The notes beneath the pieces were generated by a model. It did not search any database, was not told where the DNA came from, and was given only the letters and a program-made list of their open reading frames with translations. Positions 1 through 5,559 of a stretch of DNA of 6,330 nucleotides are shown here, piece by piece. The position numbers and the translations under genes were made by a program. Numbering within the stretch: position 1 is the stretch's first letter; each line of letters opens with the position of its first letter. Source of the stretch: Verrucomicrobiales bacterium (GTDB taxonomy: Bacteria > Verrucomicrobiota > Verrucomicrobiia > Verrucomicrobiales > DEV007); NCBI GenBank assembly GCA_023253615.1, contig JALRFZ010000708.1, positions 1-6,330 of the forward strand, in the 5' to 3' direction.

Positions 1-729
1 ATCCATGACCCGGCTCGCGGCCCAGGCCCAGGCCCCGATCGAGCCCCATTCTTCGGGTCCCGGCTTGCCGAAAAGCGCGTGGACGCCGTTTTCGAAACCG
101 TCGTCGAAGTCGGGATCGATATCGCCGTAATAGAAGGTGGCGAGGGCGCATCCGGCATCGACGATTTTCTCCAAAGGCCAGCGCGACGCCTGATTGCCCC
201 GGGACGTCTCGGTCGACCGGTGGTCGATCACCTGCCCTTTTTTTTCAGGTTCGTTGCTCTGGCGCATCCAGGAGGTCGACAACGTGATCTCGGGAGAGGG
301 ATGGACGCCATGGTTGCCGGTGAAGTTCAGCCCGATGAAAGCGGGCGCACCGCCTTCGGCGGGCTTGGCGGGTTTGACGATCAAGACGTCCACGAACGGC
401 CCCTGCCCGCCTTCCCGGAAATGGATGCGGACCTCCTCGAGCGTGGCTTTGCCACCGAGGAAGCCCTCGATTCTCTTGCGGCTCTCGAAATGCATCCCTT
501 CGGGGCGCCCGACCGGCGTCCTGCCGTAGACGTGCCGGGCGAAGAGATCGAGCAGCTCGGAGCGGCGCTTGCTCCAGTCCGCCGCCGACTTGACGGGCTC
601 TCCGTTTTCGAAAACAAGGGGGTCCGGCAGCGTGTAGGCCGGGACCTTGGCTTCGTCGTAAATGACAGGCTCTTCGGCTCCCAGGAGGACCGGAAGGACG
701 AGCATGGCGGCAAGGAGGTTTTTGGTCAT
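1..729 (-). CDS. Secreted CE15-family glucuronoyl esterase, N-terminal part (runs off left edge)
   Basis: Carbohydrate esterase family 15 enzymes cleave the ester between 4-O-methyl-glucuronic acid of xylan and lignin alcohols, and act outside the cytoplasm. The 243 visible residues begin MTKNLLAAMLVLPVLLGAEE, a signal peptide with a likely cut after residue 18. A helical stretch follows (DWSKRRSELLDLFARHVYG, 51-69), then the alpha/beta-hydrolase strands VDVLIVKPAK (113-122) and FIGLNFTGNHG (131-141). Next come SRWPLEKIVDAGCALATFYY (182-201), DIDPDFDDGF (203-212) and WGSIGAWAWAASRVMD (228-243). This order and wording match my memory of bacterial CE15 proteins. The nucleophile motif G-x-S-R-x-G-K should come next but lies outside the window, so activity cannot be judged. 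The ATG at 729 is chosen because it gives the signal peptide directly; no Shine-Dalgarno is visible. A run of eight A residues in the coding strand (+ strand 238-245) stays in frame. It is divergent from the LprI-like gene. Confidence 0.85.
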   Translation of the reverse strand, partial: MTKNLLAAMLVLPVLLGAEEPVIYDEAKVPAYTLPDPLVFENGEPVKSAADWSKRRSELLDLFARHVYGRTPVGRPEGMHFESRKRIEGFLGGKATLEEVRIHFREGGQGPFVDVLIVKPAKPAEGGAPAFIGLNFTGNHGVHPSPEITLSTSWMRQSNEPEKKGQVIDHRSTETSRGNQASRWPLEKIVDAGCALATFYYGDIDPDFDDGFENGVHALFGKPGPEEWGSIGAWAWAASRVMD

Positions 730-807
730 GAGTCAGGTTAGGTGAGAACGGCGGACCGGTGCAATCGCGGAATCGCGGAGGAGGACGCCGGGCAACGAGA
801 TGTTGGC

Positions 808-836
808 TTGCCGGAAACGGGGGATCGACTTAGGAT
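808..836 (+). promoter_or_regulatory. Candidate sigma70-type promoter for the LprI-like gene
   Basis: TTGCCG (808-813) and TAGGAT (831-836) are separated by exactly 17 bp, each matching 4 of 6 consensus bases. Transcription would start around 843, giving a leaderless or nearly leaderless message from the ATG at 844. The AGGA inside the -10 box (832-835) could instead be a Shine-Dalgarno sequence 8 bases before the ATG. The two readings compete, and neither is proven by sequence alone. Confidence 0.3.
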
Positions 837-843
837 CGGATCC

Positions 844-1554
844 ATGATACGGACGGTCGCAATTCATGGATTGGTTCTGGCCGCGGTGGCCGCGTTGTTC
901 GCCCAGGAACTTTCGCTCGATGAGGCAAAGGCGGATTTCACCGCGGCGGACAAGGCGTTGAACGCGATCTATGCGAAGGCGAAAGCGGACCTTCCGGAGC
1001 ACCTGTTCGCGGAACTCCAGCAAGACCAGCGCGATTGGATCAGCTACCGGGATCATCGTTCGGAACAAGCCGCCGCCTTTGACGGAGGGGCGGCCGAGGG
1101 CGCCGAAAAGACGACGGCCGAATATGGGAGTTCCATGGCCGGGATCACCGCGGAGCGCGTCGAAATCATCGCCGGATGGATGAAGTGGGACGGATTCGCC
1201 CATGAGTGGGAGGGCATCTGGAGCGACGGCCAGGGCGGGCGGCTCGCGATCCTGCAGAACGAGGACGGTCGTTTCGCCTTTGCGCTCGATGTGGTGCGGG
1301 GCCCCACCTACCACCTCGGAAACATCGGGGGATCGGCGGAATGGAATGGCATTACCGCCCGTTTCACGACCCCTTCCCTCGACGAGGAAGGCGAAACCTG
1401 GCTGACGTTCCTGAAACGCGGCATCAAACTGGAAGTGATCGGGGAGAACACCTTCTCCTTCCACGGTGTCCGGGCCTGCTTCGATGGCGTCTACGTCAGG
1501 ATCTCCGAGCTCACCGACGAGGATCGCAAGATGATCCTGTCACCTGAGAATTGA
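844..1554 (+). CDS. Exported LprI/DUF1311-like protein
   Basis: This is a 236-residue protein with an N-terminal signal peptide (MIRTVAIHGLVLAAVAALFA, likely cut near residue 20), so it is probably periplasmic. Residues about 27-75 form a charged helical region with LNAIYAKAKADLPEHLFAEL followed by QQDQRDWISYRDHRSEQAA. This is the pattern of the LprI N-terminal/DUF1311 family (repeated L-x-x-x-Y, then Q-x-x-W-x-x-Y/F-R). Some members of that family are lysozyme inhibitors. Residues about 119-220 look beta-rich (EWEGIWSDGQGGRLAILQ, FAFALDVVRG, GIKLEVIGENTFSFHG, FDGVYVRI) and resemble the small C-terminal beta domain found after DUF1311. Only one cysteine (212) follows the signal peptide, so no disulphide is expected. 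The frame is open up to an ATG at 742, but 844 is preferred because it yields a clean signal peptide. Lysozyme inhibition is a family-based guess, not shown. Confidence 0.7.
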   Translation: MIRTVAIHGLVLAAVAALFAQELSLDEAKADFTAADKALNAIYAKAKADLPEHLFAELQQDQRDWISYRDHRSEQAAAFDGGAAEGAEKTTAEYGSSMAGITAERVEIIAGWMKWDGFAHEWEGIWSDGQGGRLAILQNEDGRFAFALDVVRGPTYHLGNIGGSAEWNGITARFTTPSLDEEGETWLTFLKRGIKLEVIGENTFSFHGVRACFDGVYVRISELTDEDRKMILSPEN

Positions 1555-1556
1555 GC

Positions 1557-1575
1557 GGGATCAGCCGGTCTTTTT
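1557..1575 (+). terminator. Weak candidate terminator at convergent gene ends
   Basis: The 20-bp junction between the LprI-like stop (1554) and the hypothetical protein's stop (1575, minus) contains GATC-AGCC-GGTC (1559-1570), then five T. The stem has only four pairs, one a G-U wobble, extendable by two more G-U pairs. It is poor as an intrinsic terminator, but it is the only candidate here and has the right place and T-tract for the plus-strand gene. I see no matching terminator for the minus-strand cluster. Confidence 0.2.
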
Positions 1576-1853
1576 CACGAAGCCCGATCGACGTATTTCT
1601 CGCGGCAATGCACGATGGCGTCGAGCATCAGCTCGGCTTCCTTGCGCAGCTCCGCATCGAGGCTGCCGGCGGCGTGGTTGTGCCGTCTGTAGAGCGTGGC
1701 GAGGTGTTGACGGATCTCGTCTCGGCCCATTTTGGCGGGATCGATTTCGCACATGCCCTCGGGCGTCATACGTACAAAGATGCCTCCGACCTGGAGGGGT
1801 TCGGTGGCCGTCTCCGGGCGTCCGGAAAACCAGCGGAAGAGCTTTTTGATCAT
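1575..1853 (-). CDS. Hypothetical 92-residue protein downstream of Hsp70-like gene
   Basis: I do not recognise this protein. It starts MIKKLFRWFSGRPE, a short basic amphipathic segment, followed by a possible beta pair (LQVGGIFVRMTPEGMCEIDP, 20-39). A helical C-terminal half follows (MGRDEIRQHLATLYRRHNHA, 42-61; then LDAELRKEAELMLDAIVHC). It has no signal peptide or membrane span, and its two cysteines (35 and 83) show no metal-binding spacing. The ATG at 1853 lies 24 bp after the Hsp70-like stop on the same strand, so it is probably the last gene of that transcription unit. It has a balanced, protein-like composition, unlike the Arg/Pro-rich alternative frame over the same bases. A role as partner or adaptor of the Hsp70 is inferred from position only. 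No Shine-Dalgarno is visible. Confidence 0.65.
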   Translation of the reverse strand: MIKKLFRWFSGRPETATEPLQVGGIFVRMTPEGMCEIDPAKMGRDEIRQHLATLYRRHNHAAGSLDAELRKEAELMLDAIVHCREKYVDRAS

Positions 1854-1877
1854 GGCAGGGAAAAGACGATTCGGGGA

Positions 1878-3377
1878 TCACGCGATGCGGACTTGTTTGA
1901 GGTAAGCGGACTTCTGCTCGATGTCGTGTTCGTTGAGAACGCCGGCCCCCTCGTATTCGATGGCGATATCCTTGCGCAGGCCGGATTCCTCGTCATAGAC
2001 CTGCGCGCGGACGCGCTGGTTTTCGTCGTAGCTGTAGGTGACGGTCACCACACAGCCGGCGGGGCGTCCGGGAGGGACGCGGAGGCTGATCTTGCCGACG
2101 ATGTCGACATACCGGGGATCGGGATCATCCCCCTGGGTGATCTCGACCTCGATCAATTCCTCGTTGTCCTCCGACGTGACGTAGGTCTGCGAGATCGAAC
2201 ACGGGATGGGCGTGTTCTTCGGGATGACGATGGAATTCCGCACTTTCGCAGTGCCGGTCCTGGCATCCTCGATGATGGCGAGGATGCCGTAGCTGTGGTT
2301 GCAGACTTCGGAAACGCGGCGGGCCCGTTGCGCGAAAAGAGCGGCGCCGAGGGCGACACATTCATCGACATTGCCACAGGAGACGGGGGCTTTCCCGAAA
2401 TGGCGCGTGAGAAGCTCCTGCACTTTCGGAATACGGGTGCTGCCTCCGACGAGCACGACATGATCGATGTCGGTCGGTCCCAGCCCGAGGGTATCGAGGG
2501 CCTGCTCGAGAAGCATCACGGTGCGGGTGAGGAGGCGGCGGATCGCTTCCTCGAAGGAATCCCGGGTGAGCTCGACTTCGGCGAGCCCGTAATCCTCCGC
2601 GCCGATTTTCTCGGAGACGACATTCAATTTGGAAAGCCGCTTCTTCGTATCCTCCGCGGCGGCGAGAAGACGGCGGCGCTGGGTCGCATCAAGGATGAGT
2701 TCACGTCCGTTCTGCTCGCGGTATTTTTCGGCGATCAAGTCGAGGAGGATCTCGTCGAAGTCCAATCCTCCGAGGTGGCGGGCCCCTTCGCTGAGGAGGA
2801 TGTCGATACGGTCGGTATCGACGTCGAGCACGGTGATGTCGAGGGTGCCTCCGCCGAGATCATAGACGAGGACGCGGCCGCGCACGCCCTGATTGTGGGC
2901 GTAGTAGAGCGCGGCGGCGGTGGGCTCGTTGACAATGCGCCGCACCTTGAGTCCCGCGAGCCGCCCGGCCGTGACGGTGGCTTTGCGGGCCAGCTCGTTG
3001 AAATTCGCCGGTACGGTGATGACGACTTCCTCGATCAGGCCGATGATGCGGGCGCAATCCTTGCGCAGCTTCGCAAGGATGAGGGCGGAGACTTCGGTGG
3101 GAGTCCACCTCTCGCCATCGATCTCGATGACATGGGAGGGATCATCCATGTGCTTTTTGATATGACGCACGGTGCGATCGGGATCGCCTCCGTCCTTTGC
3201 GGCGGATCCCACCAGTTTCACTCCCTCGTAGCGGTCGAAAAACACCACCGAGGGGGTGAGTCGCTCACCATCCGCATTCGGCACGATTTCCGGATTGCCG
3301 TCGGGCCTCACGTGCGCGAGGGCCGAAGTGCTCGTGCCGAGATCGATCCCGACATACATCGCTTGCTTTTCTGACAT
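1878..3377 (-). CDS. Hsp70/DnaK-family chaperone with shortened C-terminus
   Basis: This 499-residue Hsp70-family ATPase is expected to be cytoplasmic and to cycle between ATP and ADP states while binding client peptides. All nucleotide-binding signatures are present: phosphate-1 loop GIDLGTSTSA (10-19), VNEPTAAAL (149-157), phosphate-2 loop VYDLGGGTLDITV (171-183) and adenosine motif VLVGGSTRIPKVQ (308-320). The ATPase domain spans about 7-355. The canonical DVLLLDVTP linker is replaced by VSEVCNHSYGILAI (355-368). A beta-rich segment follows to about 477 and keeps traces of the substrate domain (IPKNTPIP, 385-392). Only about 20 residues remain after that, so the alpha-helical lid of DnaK (about 638 residues) is missing. 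The ATG at 3377 is chosen over a GTG at 3440 and an ATG at 3410 because extra N-terminal residues are not typical; an ATG at 3359 is also possible. It lies downstream of the GrpE-like segment. It is likely a specialised Hsp70 rather than the housekeeping dnaK. Confidence 0.9.
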   Translation of the reverse strand: MSEKQAMYVGIDLGTSTSALAHVRPDGNPEIVPNADGERLTPSVVFFDRYEGVKLVGSAAKDGGDPDRTVRHIKKHMDDPSHVIEIDGERWTPTEVSALILAKLRKDCARIIGLIEEVVITVPANFNELARKATVTAGRLAGLKVRRIVNEPTAAALYYAHNQGVRGRVLVYDLGGGTLDITVLDVDTDRIDILLSEGARHLGGLDFDEILLDLIAEKYREQNGRELILDATQRRRLLAAAEDTKKRLSKLNVVSEKIGAEDYGLAEVELTRDSFEEAIRRLLTRTVMLLEQALDTLGLGPTDIDHVVLVGGSTRIPKVQELLTRHFGKAPVSCGNVDECVALGAALFAQRARRVSEVCNHSYGILAIIEDARTGTAKVRNSIVIPKNTPIPCSISQTYVTSEDNEELIEVEITQGDDPDPRYVDIVGKISLRVPPGRPAGCVVTVTYSYDENQRVRAQVYDEESGLRKDIAIEYEGAGVLNEHDIEQKSAYLKQVRIA

Positions 3378-3438
3378 GGATTGGGTCCGGGCGGATGGGT
3401 TGGCAGGCATCCCCCGGTCGAAGATAGGCTCTTTATCC

Positions 3439-3473
3439 ACAATTTTCCAGAATCACGTTTTCTGTAAAATTGT
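3439..3473. repeat. Inverted repeat between GrpE-like stop and Hsp70 start
   Basis: The left arm ACAATTTTCCAGAA (3439-3452) and right arm TTCTGTAAAATTGT (3460-3473) are reverse complements at 13 of 14 positions, the mismatch being C3447/T3465. They flank a 7-base loop (TCACGTT). In the direction of the cluster the element begins 8 bases after the GrpE-like stop and ends 61 bases before the Hsp70 ATG. It is AT-rich in a GC-rich neighbourhood. It has no T-tract after the stem on either strand, so it is not a classic intrinsic terminator. It could be an operator for a dimeric regulator, or an RNA hairpin that sets relative expression of the genes on either side. Confidence 0.65.
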
Positions 3474-3481
3474 TGCGAACT

Positions 3482-3826
3482 TCACGAAACGACTCCTTCG
3501 GCTTTCCGGATGATGACATCTCTCGAGCCATTCCGATCGACGTAGCCGGGGCGCACCGTCTCGACGACGAGCGAACTCTGGGAGCCGTTGCCGTTGGCCT
3601 TCTTCGCGACTCCGTTCTGCAAGGGCACCAGTTTGATCCGCTTGCGTTCCGGAATGGAGACGACCGTGCCGGGTTCGAGTTCCAAGGGTCTCACGGAGTG
3701 GTCCCGGAGCAGATCGACGAAACCGCGCTTGAGGATGCCAGGCTGCTCGGAGAACTTCGGGTAAAGCCACTTGCTGTCGTACCGTTTCGCGAAATCGTCG
3801 ATCAAATCGAGCTTGGCGATGAGTTG
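3482..3826 (-). CDS. GrpE-like nucleotide-exchange segment, frameshifted from the coiled-coil frame
   Basis: The 114 residues from codon CAA at 3826 resemble the C-terminal half of GrpE, which releases ADP from Hsp70. QLIAKLDLIDDFAKRY (1-16) matches the GrpE helix that usually reads L-x-x-V-x-D-N/D-L/F-x-R-A. ILKRGFVDLLRDHSVRPLEL (31-50) with EPGTVVSIPE (51-60) matches the helix and turn before the beta wing. TVRPGYVDRNG then SRDVIIRKAEGVVS (90-114) matches the final GY...R-x-A-x-V-x-V strands. An insert rich in Asn, Gly and Lys (about 70-84) is unusual. The segment has no ATG of its own: the frame's only Met is at 4045, inside what is plainly coiled coil in another frame. The coiled-coil frame ends at 3802, overlapping it. 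One missing base at 3826 would give DFYR-QLIAKLD, continuous with the coiled coil. Either a frameshift mutation, a sequencing error or a recoding event is needed to translate it. Confidence 0.7.
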   Translation of the reverse strand, partial: QLIAKLDLIDDFAKRYDSKWLYPKFSEQPGILKRGFVDLLRDHSVRPLELEPGTVVSIPERKRIKLVPLQNGVAKKANGNGSQSSLVVETVRPGYVDRNGSRDVIIRKAEGVVS

Positions 3827-4983
3827 CGGTAGAAATCCTCCAGCGGGAACCCGTCGGAAGCGGCGGATGGCACCACCTCGCCGGGATCGCTGAAGACATC
3901 TCCGCGGCTGAGCTGGTGCCGCCGGCGGCCGCGCTTCACGGCATGCTCCATCTCGGACTCCAGTTTGCGCAAGGACTGGATGCGGCGCTCGGCCGCGGCG
4001 ATGGTTTCGGCCTGCTTCATCTCCTGATCCTTGGAATCCTGGCAACGCTTCTGCAGGATTCCGAGTTCCAGCCGGGCGGCGTTCAGGGCGGCCTTGAGCT
4101 CCTCGCGCCCGGCGAGGAGGTTCTCGCGCTGGGATTTCAATTCGCCCTGGCGCGATTGGATCTCCTTCACGCCGCTGCCAAGGCTCTCGATCTCGTCCTC
4201 GAGCACGCGTTTTCTCGCGGTCGGGGCGATGATCTCATCGCGGATCTTGCGAAAGTCGGCGTCTTCGCTGGCGAGGGTGCGCTTCTCACCGCGGAGGGTC
4301 TCGTTTCGGTCCTCCCATTCCCGGATCTCAGTCTGGTGGTGGCGTTCCCACTCCTCGAGATCGGCGCCGAGCCGGTCGATTTCGCCACGGGCGCGCAGGA
4401 GGGCGCCTTCGGCATCCCGGCGGCGGGCTCGCTCCCGGGAGAGGGAGTCGCCCGCTTCTCCGAGCCGGTCCCAGCCCGCGCGGAGGGTTTCCGGGAAACC
4501 CGCCCGGGTCGTATCGAGCAGGCGCAGCACTCCGTGGCGCGATTCGATCTCATCCTGCAGCCGGATCTCGAGATCCTCGATGCGCTCGGAAAGGGTTTCG
4601 ATTTCCTCCTCGCGATCGTTGAGTTCATCCTCGAGGGCACTGCGCGATTGCTCGATCGATTCGCGGGCGCGGATCGCGTTGCCGAGCTCCTCCTCGACGG
4701 CGGAGAGCTTCGCGTTGCCTTCGGCAAGGAGTTTGGCCAAGGCCTTCTCGCCGTTCTCGCGGGCTTTCCGCACTGCTTCGGAAAGTCCCTCGCGGGTGTT
4801 CCGCAATTCGACCTCGAGTCCCTCGCGGCGGGTGCGTTCGGAGCGTAGTTCGGTGAGCAGGGCGTCGCTTTCCCGCCCGTGCCGCGCGATCAGATCGGTC
4901 TCAATCTCATTGAAAAGCTCGAACTGCAGATCCGCGAAAAACGGTTTTTCTCTCCACGGCGATCGACGCCGTGTTCGATTCAT
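3802..4983 (-). CDS. Long coiled-coil protein frame, middle of a probable FHA-coil-GrpE protein
   Basis: From the ATG at 4983 this frame encodes 393 residues, but the start is doubtful. Residues 1-12 (MNRTRRRSPWRE) are Arg/Ser-rich, like a shadow of the overlapping FHA frame, and convincing sequence begins at PFFADLQFELFNEIETD (14-30). From about 25 to 345 it is Glu/Arg/Leu-rich heptad-like sequence (for example DELNDREEEIETLSERIEDL), with a proline/glycine break around TTRAGFPETLRAGWDRLGEA. GrpE proteins also have a long N-terminal helix, and this is a greatly extended version. The tail DPGEVVPSAASDGFPLEDFY looks genuine up to RN. It then runs into SSPSSI and a stop at 3802, while the sensible continuation lies in the next frame. 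No enzyme motif is seen. The cytoplasmic coil probably oligomerises and sets the spacing between the FHA domain and the exchange domain. Confidence 0.65.
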   Translation of the reverse strand: MNRTRRRSPWREKPFFADLQFELFNEIETDLIARHGRESDALLTELRSERTRREGLEVELRNTREGLSEAVRKARENGEKALAKLLAEGNAKLSAVEEELGNAIRARESIEQSRSALEDELNDREEEIETLSERIEDLEIRLQDEIESRHGVLRLLDTTRAGFPETLRAGWDRLGEAGDSLSRERARRRDAEGALLRARGEIDRLGADLEEWERHHQTEIREWEDRNETLRGEKRTLASEDADFRKIRDEIIAPTARKRVLEDEIESLGSGVKEIQSRQGELKSQRENLLAGREELKAALNAARLELGILQKRCQDSKDQEMKQAETIAAAERRIQSLRKLESEMEHAVKRGRRRHQLSRGDVFSDPGEVVPSAASDGFPLEDFYRNSSPSSI

Positions 4984-5338
4984 CCTTGCGAGCGAAGGCC
5001 GGGCGGTCGCGCAGCGAAACGATCTTCGGCAGGGTGTCGGTGTGCTCCCGCACCGCGACCTTGAGAATCCCGAACTTGATGAAGTCGCCCGCTTTGACGA
5101 CCTCGGCGCCATTGAGACGCCTGCCGTTCAAAAACGTCCCGTTGCTGGATCCGAGATCCGATACCGCATAATCTCCATTTTCCTGCCGGACCAACTCCGC
5201 GTGATAGCCGGAGATATAAGTCTCCTTGATGCGGAGGTCGTTGTCGTGCCTGCGTCCCACCCCGTATCGGGCATTCTTCAGGACGAGTTCAAAGACATCG
5301 CCGTTGACGTTGGTCGTCACCACCAGTTTCAGTGTCAT
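4907..5338 (-). CDS. FHA-domain protein, first gene or N-terminal domain of the chaperone cluster
   Basis: FHA domains bind phosphothreonine peptides. The frame encodes 143 residues from the ATG at 5338. The domain covers about 3-97 and has the diagnostic residues: YGVGRRHDNDLRI (25-37, with the phosphate-binding Arg), SGYHAEL (43-49, the S-x-x-H motif) and DLGSSNGTFLNG (61-72, with the conserved S-x-N-G-T and N-G). Strands VVKAGDFIKFGILKVAV (80-96) close the fold. A linker (98-130) follows with several Ser and Thr. The final residues KTVFRGSAVRAFQ look like out-of-frame sequence: removing one base from the adjacent A5 or T5 runs (4937-4949) leads directly into FADLQFELFNEIE of the coiled-coil frame. 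FHA may therefore be the N-terminal domain of a larger protein. There is no signal peptide and no clear Shine-Dalgarno. Confidence 0.85.
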   Translation of the reverse strand: MTLKLVVTTNVNGDVFELVLKNARYGVGRRHDNDLRIKETYISGYHAELVRQENGDYAVSDLGSSNGTFLNGRRLNGAEVVKAGDFIKFGILKVAVREHTDTLPKIVSLRDRPAFARKDESNTASIAVERKTVFRGSAVRAFQ

Positions 5339-5559
5339 GTGCGGAAATTGAAAAAACTTTGCGGAAAGGATTCGGACTTTAACAAATTTTACATCAGTAG
5401 GAAAGGTGAAAATAAATCAACTGGGTCTCAATCATGCAGAGTTTATAAAAATTGAGAAAATTCCCCAGGCCTGCATTTTGGCGGTCATGACCTCGATTTC
5501 CTTGCAAAATCGGGGCTTGAGCCGTCCTTTCCCCTCTCCCGAGTTCCAGACCGCTGAAA
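5339..5559. promoter_or_regulatory. Divergent intergenic region between the FHA cluster and cysS
   Basis: This 221-bp stretch has no convincing gene. Its part nearest the FHA gene (about 5345-5465) is markedly AT-richer than the rest of the window, and both flanking genes must start from here. Minus-strand TAAAAT (5386-5391) could be a -10 box for the FHA cluster, but no good -35 sits at 16-18 bp. On the plus strand TTATAAA (5443-5449), part of the palindrome TTTATAAA, is a possible -10 for cysS with a leader of about 100 bases. TTGAGA (5452-5457) with a poor -10 17 bp later is a weaker choice. No CIRCE heat-shock repeat and no T-box features were recognised. Confidence 0.35.

Noticed and set aside
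238..245. Run of eight T (A8 in the coding strand) in the esterase gene as a phase-variation or frameshift site
   Set aside because: The frame is sensible on both sides (RQSNEPEKKGQVIDHR), so no shift has occurred. One short run is weak evidence for phase variation.
79..741. A plus-strand open frame of 220 codons over the left end
   Set aside because: The minus strand here encodes a CE15-type esterase with a signal peptide and family motifs. The plus-strand frame has no recognisable features.
763..779. Tandem AATCGCGG repeat in the gap between the esterase and LprI-like genes
   Set aside because: It has only two 8-base units and no wider structure, which is consistent with chance in GC-rich sequence.
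742..843. N-terminal extension of the LprI-like frame from the ATG at 742
   Set aside because: It would put 34 polar residues ahead of a clean signal peptide, and a promoter-like pair at 808-836 lies inside it.
1551..3374. A 607-codon plus-strand open frame running opposite the Hsp70 gene
   Set aside because: It lies almost wholly antisense to an unmistakable Hsp70, and its Asp/Gly/Val-rich sequence has no recognisable motif. GC-rich codon use on the sense strand leaves long antisense frames free of stops.
3378..3440. N-terminal extension of the Hsp70 from GTG at 3440 or ATG at 3410
   Set aside because: Hsp70 proteins start a few residues before the GIDLGT motif. The extra residues (MDKEPIFDRGMPANPS) are not family-like and would overlap the inverted repeat.
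3916..4848. Plus-strand frame of 310 codons rich in Leu, Gly and Ala, opposite the coiled coil
   Set aside because: Leu/Ala/Gly/Glu-rich sequence is expected as the complement of Glu/Arg/Leu-rich coiled-coil codons. No helix pattern or motif supports a membrane protein.
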